Assembly (NCBI GenBank): GCA_046734795.1
Contig: JBKPRX010000102.1
Coordinates: 1 to 9,286, forward strand
From: JBKPRX01 sp046734795
Lineage (GTDB): Bacteria > Actinomycetota > Thermoleophilia > Gaiellales > Gaiellaceae
Reading direction: 5' to 3'
Length of the DNA: 9,286 bases
The translations under genes were made by a program, and so were the position numbers. Within the stretch, counting starts at the first letter, position 1, and each line of letters begins with the position of its first letter. Shown here one piece after another: positions 4,436 through 9,286 of the stretch. Below the pieces are notes generated by a model that saw only the letters and a list, made by a program, of their open reading frames with translations, ran no database searches and was not told where the DNA came from.

Positions 4436-5647
4436 ATGAACGTGCGCGTGCTGATCGTCTCGGCGAGCGGCTACGGCCGCGGTCACGAGGCGCTCGCCGA
4501 TGCTCTGGTCGAAGAGCTCGGCGTCACGATGCCGGCGGCATCAGTCGTCGTCGTCGACGGCATGCAGGAGACGTTCGGCCGCCTGAACCGCCGCGGGAGA
4601 GACGCGTATGCCCGGCAGATCGCCCAGGATCCCGCCGGCTACGGTCGCGGGTACGAGCTGAGCGCTCGGCCTGCACCGGCGAGGACACTCGGCCGAGCGT
4701 TCTGGCTGGTTGCGACGCGCGCGCTCGCCGACGAGGCGCAGCAGCACCGTCCGGACGTCGTCGTCTCCACGCATCCCTTCATGACCAACGCACTGGGCCG
4801 GATACGCCGCCACGGCGAGCTGGCGGCACCAGTCGTCGTTCCTCTGCACAACCTCGACCCGCATCCATCCTGGATGGCTCCCGGAGTCGACCTCCACGTC
4901 GCGAACGTTCCCGAGGACGTACCGCGGATCGAGCGCAACTTCCGCCGCGCCTATCAGCGCGCCGAGCTGCGAGTCGCGACGGCAACCCCGCCTGTCGATC
5001 TACGTCTCCATGCGCTTTTCTCGACCGAGCAGCGCGCCGCAGCGCGACGTCGCTTCGGGCTGCCCGAGGAGGCCGCCGTCCTGCTCGTATCGGGCGGCTC
5101 GCTCGACTACCGCCTGCCCGACGAGGACTTCCAGGCGCTGCTCGACTGCCGCCCCGACCTGCACGTTGCCGTCACCACCGGCAGGAGCGAAGAGTTCGCA
5201 GCGACGCTCCGCAGCACCTTTCCCGGCGGGCGGCTGCACCCGATCCCGTTCACGACCGACATGCCCGATCTGCTGCGGGCAAGCGACGGCGTCGTGCTCA
5301 AGGACACCGGCATGACGACGTACGAGGCGTTGCGGGCGGGGACTTCGGTGATCCTCTACCGGCCGCTCCCGGGCCAAGGCGTCGCCGGCGCGGAGGCGCT
5401 TGCAGAAGACGGCTACGGAACGCTCGCTCGCGATCGAGACGAGCTCGTCGGCCTCGCGCGGCGGCTGGCGACGAGCGAGGCGGAGCTTGCACGGCGGGTC
5501 GCAAAGGGTCGCGCGCTCTACCGGCAACCGCACTCGACGAGTCAGCTGATCGTGGCGCTCGCCGAAGGTCGTCCGACCGGAGCGGAGCCAGCCGCGCCGA
5601 AACAGCCGCCCGAGGGAGCGCCACAGCGCGCCGACGCCGAGCCGTAG
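4436..5647 (+). CDS. GT28 glycosyltransferase, MGDG-synthase / UgtP-like
   Basis: The 403-residue product has the two-Rossmann GT-B layout of family GT28 (MurG, plant MGDG synthase, Bacillus UgtP). The N-terminal acceptor domain opens with VLIVSASGYGRGHEALADAL (5-24), the Gly-rich loop and GH of this family. STHPF lies at 111-115, and VPLHNLDPHPSWMAPGVDLH (135-154) resembles the acceptor-domain core. The C-terminal donor domain starts VLLVSGGSLD (215-224) and contains TDMPDLLRASDGVVLKDTGM (274-293), TTYEAL (294-299) and ILYRPLPGQ (306-314), the nucleotide-sugar binding region. There is no signal peptide, so it should act at the inner membrane face on a lipid acceptor, probably diacylglycerol or a related lipid. 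The last 25 residues are a Pro/Ala-rich tail. It is divergent from a lipid-flippase-type membrane protein, which supports a glycolipid role. Acceptor and sugar are unknown. Confidence 0.85.
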   Translation: MNVRVLIVSASGYGRGHEALADALVEELGVTMPAASVVVVDGMQETFGRLNRRGRDAYARQIAQDPAGYGRGYELSARPAPARTLGRAFWLVATRALADEAQQHRPDVVVSTHPFMTNALGRIRRHGELAAPVVVPLHNLDPHPSWMAPGVDLHVANVPEDVPRIERNFRRAYQRAELRVATATPPVDLRLHALFSTEQRAAARRRFGLPEEAAVLLVSGGSLDYRLPDEDFQALLDCRPDLHVAVTTGRSEEFAATLRSTFPGGRLHPIPFTTDMPDLLRASDGVVLKDTGMTTYEALRAGTSVILYRPLPGQGVAGAEALAEDGYGTLARDRDELVGLARRLATSEAELARRVAKGRALYRQPHSTSQLIVALAEGRPTGAEPAAPKQPPEGAPQRADAEP

Positions 5648-5664
5648 CCCCTGCCCGGGCGCGG

Positions 5665-5683
5665 CCCCGCGGCGACGGCGGGG
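5665..5683 (+). terminator. Terminator-like GC hairpin after the glycosyltransferase gene
   Basis: Arms ccccgc (5665-5670) and gcgggg (5678-5683) flank a 7-base loop 17 nt after the stop codon. The following bases (accttcccc) are pyrimidine-rich but contain no T-tract. It is the only plausible 3' end for this gene before the decayed region. Confidence 0.45.
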
Positions 5684-5700
5684 ACCTTCCCCACACAGCG

Positions 5701-5915
5701 GTGACTCGAGTGCCGTGCGGGTTTTCCGGCGCTGGTGACAGCGCTTCTTCTCCTCGCTGGCTGCGGCTCGACCCAGGAGGCGGTGACGACCGCGACTGCG
5801 GCCGAACCGGAAGCGGCCGACACGGCGGCGCCCGGGGGAACGACAACGCGGCCGGAGACTGCGAGGGAACCGCAGAAGCCCGGGACGACGAGCGAGACGA
5901 CGGCGCCGCAGACTT
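5701..5915 (+). pseudogene. Lipoprotein-like N-terminal fragment, probably decayed
   Basis: Frame 2 encodes ALVTALLLLAGCGSTQEAV, a clear lipoprotein h-region and lipobox (LAGC|GS). About 50 residues rich in Thr, Ala, Pro and Glu follow, as in the flexible linkers of exported lipoproteins; GC3 is high. No intact start exists: frame 2 is open only from 5705, with CRAGFPAL before the hydrophobic core, and GTG 5735 would leave too short a signal. GTG 5701 followed by a +1 shift after CGA would rebuild a normal signal (VTR, then CRAGFPALVTALLLLAGC). The frame then runs without a stop into the out-of-frame cold-shock domain. I read this as the 5' remnant of a lipoprotein gene abutting or fused to a csp remnant. 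Sequencing error is an alternative. Confidence 0.4.
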
Positions 5916-6109
5916 GGCACGGTCAAGTGGTTCAGCAACGAGAAGGGGTACGGCTCCATCGAGCCCGGCGGCGGCGGTCCGGACGTCTTCGTCCACCACA
6001 GCGCGGTCGAAGGCGGTTTTCTCGACGAAGGAGACCGGGTGGTGTTCGAAGTCGAGGAAGGGCCGACGGACCTCGGGCCAAGAACGTCCGTCTGGCCTCT
6101 GCTCAGTAA
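5913..6109 (+). pseudogene. Decayed cold-shock domain (second csp copy)
   Basis: Frame 3 from 5916 reads GTVKWFSNEKGYGSIEPGGG and continues with PDVFVHHSAVEGGF and DEGDRVVFEVEEGPTD, an almost complete cold-shock domain. The C-terminal end GPRAKNVRLASAQ and its stop TAA (6107-6109) are in frame 2. Restoring one G near 6066-6070 joins them as EEGPTGPRAKNV. There is no start codon: the position of the usual Met is CTT (5913-5915). RNP1 reads KGYGSI instead of KGYGFI (TCC at 5955-5957). It differs from the intact cspA at 1043-1252 in sequence and strand, so it is a different paralogue rather than a recent duplicate. Three lesions make a functional product unlikely, unless the frameshift is an assembly error. 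Confidence 0.65.
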
Positions 6110-6142
6110 CCGAGCTGCACCCACCACAGCTGTCGGCCTGTC

Positions 6143-6148
6143 TAAGCT
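6143..6148 (+). promoter_or_regulatory. Candidate -10 box (TAAGCT) of the PPOX-fold gene, leaderless
   Basis: TAAGCT ends 7 nt before ATG 6156, there is no Shine-Dalgarno sequence, and no clear -35 box is visible. The placement matches the other TAnnnT boxes in the window and supports ATG 6156 over the longer open frame that extends back into the csp remnant. Confidence 0.45.
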
Positions 6149-6155
6149 CGCCGCC

Positions 6156-6569
6156 ATGCGAAAGGGCCTCAGCCCCGACGACCTCGACGGGCTGCTCCAG
6201 CGTCCCCTCGTCGCCGTCCTCGCGACCTACCGCGCCGACGGCGACGTCCTCCTCTCGCCGGTCTGGCACCGCTGGCGAGACGGCGGCTTCGACGTCGTGA
6301 CGCGCGGCGACGACGTGAAGGTGAGCCACCTCGGGGGAGACCCCAGGGCGAGCATTCTCGTCTACGAGCACAACCCGCCCTATCGCGGCATCGAGGTCCG
6401 AGGCCGCGCGGTGCTCGGTCGGGCCGACGGCGACGTCGTCCGCGACATCGCTGTCCGGTACCTCGGCGCGGAGGAGGGCGGGGCCTACGCGGACCGCGGC
6501 GAGGACGACACCCTGATCCGGCTCGAGCCCGGCCGCCTGCGCGCCTGGGACTTCGCCGACGACGTCTAA
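6156..6569 (+). CDS. PPOX-fold flavin/F420-dependent oxidoreductase
   Basis: The 137-residue product is a full-length small split-barrel protein of the pyridoxamine-5'-phosphate-oxidase-like superfamily. It begins MRKGLSPDDLDGLLQRP, then LVAVLATYRADGDVLLSPVW (18-37), a Val/Thr-rich strand FDVVTRGDDVKVSHL (45-59) with the phosphate-binding R-x-x-x-K pattern, PRASILVYEHNPPYRGIEVR (63-82) and GRAVL (83-87). Actinobacterial relatives of this length commonly bind F420 (less often FMN or heme) and reduce small electrophiles or biliverdin-like molecules; the actual cofactor cannot be told from sequence alone. It stands alone, converging on the sarcosine-oxidase-like gene with a 3-bp gap and a shared hairpin. 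Confidence 0.85.
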   Translation: MRKGLSPDDLDGLLQRPLVAVLATYRADGDVLLSPVWHRWRDGGFDVVTRGDDVKVSHLGGDPRASILVYEHNPPYRGIEVRGRAVLGRADGDVVRDIAVRYLGAEEGGAYADRGEDDTLIRLEPGRLRAWDFADDV

Positions 6570-6572
6570 ACC

Positions 6573-7739
6573 TCACGAAGCCGGAACACGGCTTCGTTCC
6601 GTTGCTTCTTCGGCTCCCGCAAAACGGGCGAGGCGCAGGAAACCGATCTCGTGCCGCGTCTCGCCGGTGAGCACGAGCTCGGCAATGATCTCACCGACGA
6701 CCGAGCAAAACTTGAAGCCGTGGCCCGAGAAGCCGGCGGCGATCACCGCCTGCGGACAGTCGGGGTGTAGGTCGAGGAGAAAGTGCTCGTCGGGGCTGTT
6801 TTCGAACAGGCAGGTCTTGAGCGCCGCGGTCGGCCCGGCGCCGGCCGGCAGGTAACGCTCGACGAAGACGCGGAGGAGCAGCTCGTCCTCGCGGTTCGGC
6901 TCGCGGTCGAAGGAGTCGGGCTCGACGACCTCGCCGCGGTGGTGGTAGCGGCCGAGCTTCACCCCGGGCACGCCGAAGACCGGGAAGCCGTACCAACGGC
7001 CCTCCGGGACGACGACGTTGAACACCGGAAAGCGTTCCGGCTGGAAGAGCTCCGGTTCCAGCGGCTCGAACCAAGCAAGGACCTGCCGCTCGGCCAGAAC
7101 GAGCCCAGCAGGGAGCCGGCCCACCGACTGCGACCAGGCCCCCGCGCAGAGGACGAGCCGGTCCGCCTCGTAGAGCCCCTGGTCGCTCCGCACGCGCACG
7201 CCGTCACGGGTGGACTCCCAATCCAGCACATGCTCGCCCGTCCGAACGACCGCGCCCATTGCCTCGGCCTCGCGCGCGTACGCGACGATGCAGCGCTCCG
7301 GGAGGAGAAATCCACCCTCCGGCTGGAGCAGCACCTCGGTTGAGTCCGGCAGGCGATAGCCCGGGTAACGCCGCCCGAGCTCCGAGCCCGACAGCACCTC
7401 GTGCGCGAGCTCATGCTCCTTGCACGAGCGAAGCGAGCCCTCGAACACCTCCGGGCCCGCGTCGATCGACCCGGTGATGTACAGGAGGCGCTCTCGAGCC
7501 CGCCCCTCCAGCTCGCGCCACAGCTCATACGCCCGCCGCAGCAGCGGCACATACGCGGGATCTTCGTAGTAGGCGAGGCGGATGATCCGCGTCACGCCGT
7601 GGGACGATCCGAGCTCGTGCGGAACCGAGAAACGCTCCAGGCCGAGCACGCGCCGACCGCGGCGGGCGAGTTCGAACACGGCCGCACTCCCCATCCCGCC
7701 GACGCCGACGACGATCGCATCGAAGCGCTCGCGACGCAC
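6573..7739 (-). CDS. solA: Monomeric sarcosine oxidase / N-methyltryptophan oxidase-like flavoenzyme
   Basis: The 388-residue product matches the length and layout of the MSOX/MTOX family of DAO-type flavoproteins, which oxidise N-methyl amino acids to the free amino acid, formaldehyde and H2O2. The FAD-binding GVGGMG lies at residues 12-17, with Glu35 ending the second strand. HELGSSHGVTRIIRLAYYED (41-60) is the family signature. Lys261 in GVKLGRYHH fits the O2-activating Lys. Cys310 in KTCLFENSPDEHFLLD fits the Cys that binds FAD covalently, and GFSGHGFK (336-343) closes the FAD site. All key residues are present, so the enzyme should be active; the amine substrate is uncertain. GTG 7739 is chosen because TACGCT lies 6 nt upstream and the flavin-binding strand follows at once; an in-frame start ten codons upstream would place that box inside the coding region. 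Confidence 0.9.
   Translation of the reverse strand: MRRERFDAIVVGVGGMGSAAVFELARRGRRVLGLERFSVPHELGSSHGVTRIIRLAYYEDPAYVPLLRRAYELWRELEGRARERLLYITGSIDAGPEVFEGSLRSCKEHELAHEVLSGSELGRRYPGYRLPDSTEVLLQPEGGFLLPERCIVAYAREAEAMGAVVRTGEHVLDWESTRDGVRVRSDQGLYEADRLVLCAGAWSQSVGRLPAGLVLAERQVLAWFEPLEPELFQPERFPVFNVVVPEGRWYGFPVFGVPGVKLGRYHHRGEVVEPDSFDREPNREDELLLRVFVERYLPAGAGPTAALKTCLFENSPDEHFLLDLHPDCPQAVIAAGFSGHGFKFCSVVGEIIAELVLTGETRHEIGFLRLARFAGAEEATERSRVPAS
6575..6597. terminator. Shared hairpin terminator between the convergent PPOX and solA-like genes
   Basis: Arms acgaagccg (6575-6583) and cggcttcgt (6589-6597) form a perfect 9-bp stem with the loop gaaca. It starts 5 nt after the PPOX stop, and on the other strand it lies in the last eight codons of the solA-like gene, ending at its stop codon. 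On the plus strand it is followed by a moderately T-rich stretch. It can serve as terminator for the PPOX gene and as a 3'-end hairpin for the other. Confidence 0.6.
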
Positions 7740-7745
7740 CCAGCC

Positions 7746-7751
7746 AGCGTA
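7746..7751 (-). promoter_or_regulatory. Candidate -10 box (TACGCT) of the solA-like gene, leaderless
   Basis: On the minus strand TACGCT ends 6 nt before GTG 7739, with no Shine-Dalgarno sequence. This spacing places the transcription start at the GTG. Confidence 0.45.
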
Positions 7752-7776
7752 ACGCCGCCCGCCCCACAACCCCGCA

Positions 7777-7814
7777 AGCCTCGAGGCAGTCGCCGAGGCT
7801 CGGACGGCCTAGGC
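7777..7814. repeat. Inverted repeats upstream of the solA-like gene
   Basis: Agcctcg (7777-7783) and cgaggct (7794-7800) are perfect complements. The first arm is also part of the palindrome gcctcgaggc (7778-7787). A further perfect palindrome, gcctaggc, follows at 7807-7814. They lie between two divergent units, the solA-like gene and tRNA-Arg. They could be operator sites or simply GC-rich spacer; nothing else is seen in this 143-bp interval except the tRNA promoter. Confidence 0.3.
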
Positions 7815-7846
7815 GACGCCGATTCGCGCCGGCCGGCCGCGGCTTC

Positions 7847-7874
7847 GTGACGCGCGACCGTCGCGGGCTACCCT
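7847..7874 (+). promoter_or_regulatory. Candidate tRNA-Arg promoter
   Basis: A -35-like gtgacg (7847-7852) and a -10 taccct (7869-7874) are separated by 16 bp. The -10 box ends 8 nt before the first base of the mature tRNA. Confidence 0.45.
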
Positions 7875-7882
7875 AGGCCTCG

Positions 7883-7954
7883 GCCCCCGTAGCTCAGTGG
7901 ATAGAGCAGCGGTTTCCTAAACCGCGTGCGCTGGTTCGATTCCGGCCGGGGGCA
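7883..7954 (+). tRNA. tRNA-Arg (anticodon CCT)
   Basis: A 72-base cloverleaf is complete. The acceptor stem is GCCCCCG/CGGGGGC with discriminator A (7954). The D arm is GCTC ... GAGC. The anticodon stem GCGGT/ACCGC has loop TTCCTAA, so the anticodon is CCT and reads AGG (Arg). The T arm is GCTGG-TTCGATT-CCGGC with one G-U pair. No CCA is encoded, so the 3' end must be added after transcription. It ends 14 bp before the convergent treS stop codon, with no terminator hairpin visible in between. Confidence 0.95.
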
Positions 7955-7968
7955 TCGCAACGTCCGCG

Positions 7969-9286
7969 TCATATGTGTGGCTGCAGCGCGTAGCCGAACC
8001 CTCCGATCCGATACCAGCGATAGGCATATGACTCGAGGACGAGCTTGTGAACGCCTTGCGCGTCGGCAACGCTGTCGTCCCGGTCGATCAGGTTGGAGAG
8101 GACCTGTCCCTGCGCGTCCGGGATCCTCAGAGAGACGTTATGCGGCCGATCGTCGAGGTTGTGCACGCAGGCGATCGCGTTTCCCCGCCACCGATAGACG
8201 ATTGCGAGGACGTGCGGGCTCCGTGTCGGTAGCAACGACCACTCGCCCCAGCCGATCTCCGGACACTCCTTGCGGAGCCGGATCATCCGCATCAGCCAAC
8301 GGAGGAGCGAGCCGGGGTCGCGGCGCTGGGCCTCGACGTTGACGCTCTCGAAGCTGTACGGACCGCTGCTCAGCATCGGTCGAACCAGCTGGTCGGCGGT
8401 CGAGAACCCGCCGTTCCGCTCGTGTGACCATTGCATCGGCGTCCGGATCGCGGCGCGATCTCTCAGCGCCAGGTTGTCGCCCATCCCGATCTCGTCGCCG
8501 TACCGGATGACCGGCGTTCCCGGCAGCGAGAAGAGCAGGCTGTAGGCCAGCTCGATCCGTGCTCGCTCGCCGAGCATCGGTGCGAGCCGCCTGCGGATGC
8601 CACGCCCGTACAGCTGCATCCGGGGGTCAGGGCCGAACGCCGCGAATGTCGCTTCACGCTCGCCGGCGGCGAGCCGGCCGAGATCGAGCTCGTCGTGGTT
8701 GCGGAGGAAATGCGCCCACTGCGCGCCGCGCGGAAGAGCGCGAGTCGCGCGCAGGGCCCTCGAGAGCGGACGCGCGTCACCGGTCGCGAGCGCATAGAAC
8801 AGGTGCTGGTTGACCCAGAAGTTGAACATCATGTGGAGCCCGTCGCCGCCGGCGAAGTATTTCGAGGACTCCTGCGGCTCGACATTCGCCTCGCCGAGCA
8901 GCACCGCCTCGCTGGCGCGCCACTGCAGGAAGTCGCGGAACTCGTGCAGCCAATCGAAACAGGTCTGCGACGCGCCGCGGTCGAGTGACGGCTTCTCGAG
9001 CACGAAGGGGACGGCGTCCATCCGGAAGCCTGCGACGCCGAGCTGAAGCCAAAAGCCGACGATCCGCCGAACCTCCTCGCGCACGCGCGGGTTCGCCATG
9101 TTCAGGTCGGGCTGGAAGTCGTAGAACCGATGGAAGTAGTAGCGCCTGACCTCCCGGGCGAACGTCCAGGTGTCCTTCTGGACGCCGGGGAACACCATCC
9201 CGCTCTCCCAGTTGGGCGGTCGCTTGTCGGCCCAGACGTACCAGTCGTGGAACGGCGAGGATCGGTCCCCTCGCGCCTCGACGAAC
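7969..9286 (-). CDS. treS: Trehalose synthase (maltose alpha-D-glucosyltransferase), GH13; 5' part beyond the right edge
   Basis: The visible 438 residues are the C-terminal three quarters of a GH13 TreS-like enzyme, which interconverts maltose and trehalose in the cytoplasm. From the edge it reads FVEARGDRSSPFHDWYVWAD, the domain before catalytic region II. FRFYDFQPDLNMANP-type sequence follows at visible residues about 50-66. The nucleophile Asp is in GFRMDAVP (Asp90, bases 9016-9018). The acid/base Glu is in LLGEANV (Glu132, 8890-8892). The third Asp is in FLRNHDELDL (Asp198, 8692-8694). GDEIGMGDN and PMQWS are further TreS-type motifs, and the beta-sandwich end follows. There is no fused maltokinase domain. 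All catalytic residues are present, so it is probably functional. Other GH13 glucosyltransferases of this clade are the main alternative. Confidence 0.88.
   Translation of the reverse strand, partial: FVEARGDRSSPFHDWYVWADKRPPNWESGMVFPGVQKDTWTFAREVRRYYFHRFYDFQPDLNMANPRVREEVRRIVGFWLQLGVAGFRMDAVPFVLEKPSLDRGASQTCFDWLHEFRDFLQWRASEAVLLGEANVEPQESSKYFAGGDGLHMMFNFWVNQHLFYALATGDARPLSRALRATRALPRGAQWAHFLRNHDELDLGRLAAGEREATFAAFGPDPRMQLYGRGIRRRLAPMLGERARIELAYSLLFSLPGTPVIRYGDEIGMGDNLALRDRAAIRTPMQWSHERNGGFSTADQLVRPMLSSGPYSFESVNVEAQRRDPGSLLRWLMRMIRLRKECPEIGWGEWSLLPTRSPHVLAIVYRWRGNAIACVHNLDDRPHNVSLRIPDAQGQVLSNLIDRDDSVADAQGVHKLVLESYAYRWYRIGGFGYALQPHI

Noticed and set aside
6039..6155. Longer N-terminus of the PPOX-fold protein starting in the csp remnant
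   Set aside because: Those codons encode the end of the decayed cold-shock domain; family length and the TAAGCT box support ATG 6156.
4315..6300. A 661-codon open frame on the plus strand across the glycosyltransferase and beyond
   Set aside because: It is Arg/Ala/Ser-rich low-quality translation, shadows the GT28 gene and PPOX gene in another frame, and has no family motifs; such frames are common in GC-rich DNA.
5000..6371. Two long minus-strand frames across the glycosyltransferase end, the csp remnant and the PPOX gene
   Set aside because: They cross real plus-strand genes and their translations contain no recognisable domain.
1..9286. CRISPR array, toxin-antitoxin, phage or transposon content
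   Set aside because: No regularly spaced repeats, integrase, transposase, terminal inverted repeats or toxin motifs are visible; gene content is housekeeping and metabolic.

Overview
The window is GC-rich (third codon positions are almost all G or C). It uses GTG and TTG starts and carries several apparently leaderless genes with a TAnnnT -10 box 6-9 nt before the start codon. Together with the gene content (CspA-like protein, GH13 trehalose synthase, PPOX-fold flavin/F420 enzyme, sarcosine-oxidase-like protein, tRNA-Arg without encoded CCA) this suggests a chromosomal segment of an Actinomycetota member. Thermoleophilia-like is my guess; no rRNA or marker gene here can prove it. There is no insertion sequence, phage gene, CRISPR array or recognisable defence cassette.

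Layout, left to right. Minus-strand block at 1-1252: a cold-shock protein (1043-1252) with a structured 5' leader, a perfect 13-bp hairpin just after its stop, a 59-residue unknown protein (786-965) coupled by a TGATG overlap to a 139-residue conserved-looking unknown (367-786), then the 5' part of an exported c-type cytochrome (339 to the left edge). Next comes a frameshifted remnant on the plus strand (about 1433-1696) and a minus-strand dimeric alpha/beta-barrel (ABM-like) protein (1701-2018). A dyad separates the latter from a divergent flavin-dependent monooxygenase (2159-3406). A UPF0104/LPG-synthase-type membrane protein (3434-4408, minus) and a GT28/MGDG-synthase-like glycosyltransferase (4436-5647, plus) diverge from a 27-bp gap in which two -10 boxes share a CTAG.

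The 508-bp stretch 5648-6155 has no intact gene. It holds a terminator-like hairpin, a lipoprotein-like N-terminus and a decayed second cold-shock domain split by frameshifts. A PPOX-fold protein (6156-6569) then converges on a monomeric-sarcosine-oxidase-like enzyme (6573-7739, minus), with a shared 9-bp hairpin across the junction. After 143 bp come tRNA-Arg(CCT) (7883-7954, plus) and the 3' 1.3 kb of a trehalose synthase (7969 to the right edge, minus).

How the parts work together. Most genes look like independent short units, each with its own promoter. The two most plausible functional units are the membrane protein/glycosyltransferase pair (envelope glycolipid synthesis and export or regulation, inferred) and the cold-shock gene with its leader and downstream small genes. 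The most interesting signal is the cold-shock leader: a hairpin buries the Shine-Dalgarno sequence behind a copy of the 16S tail, and a run of seven U residues runs into the AUG. It could act as thermosensor, attenuator and Csp autoregulatory site. No wholly new multi-gene system is evident.
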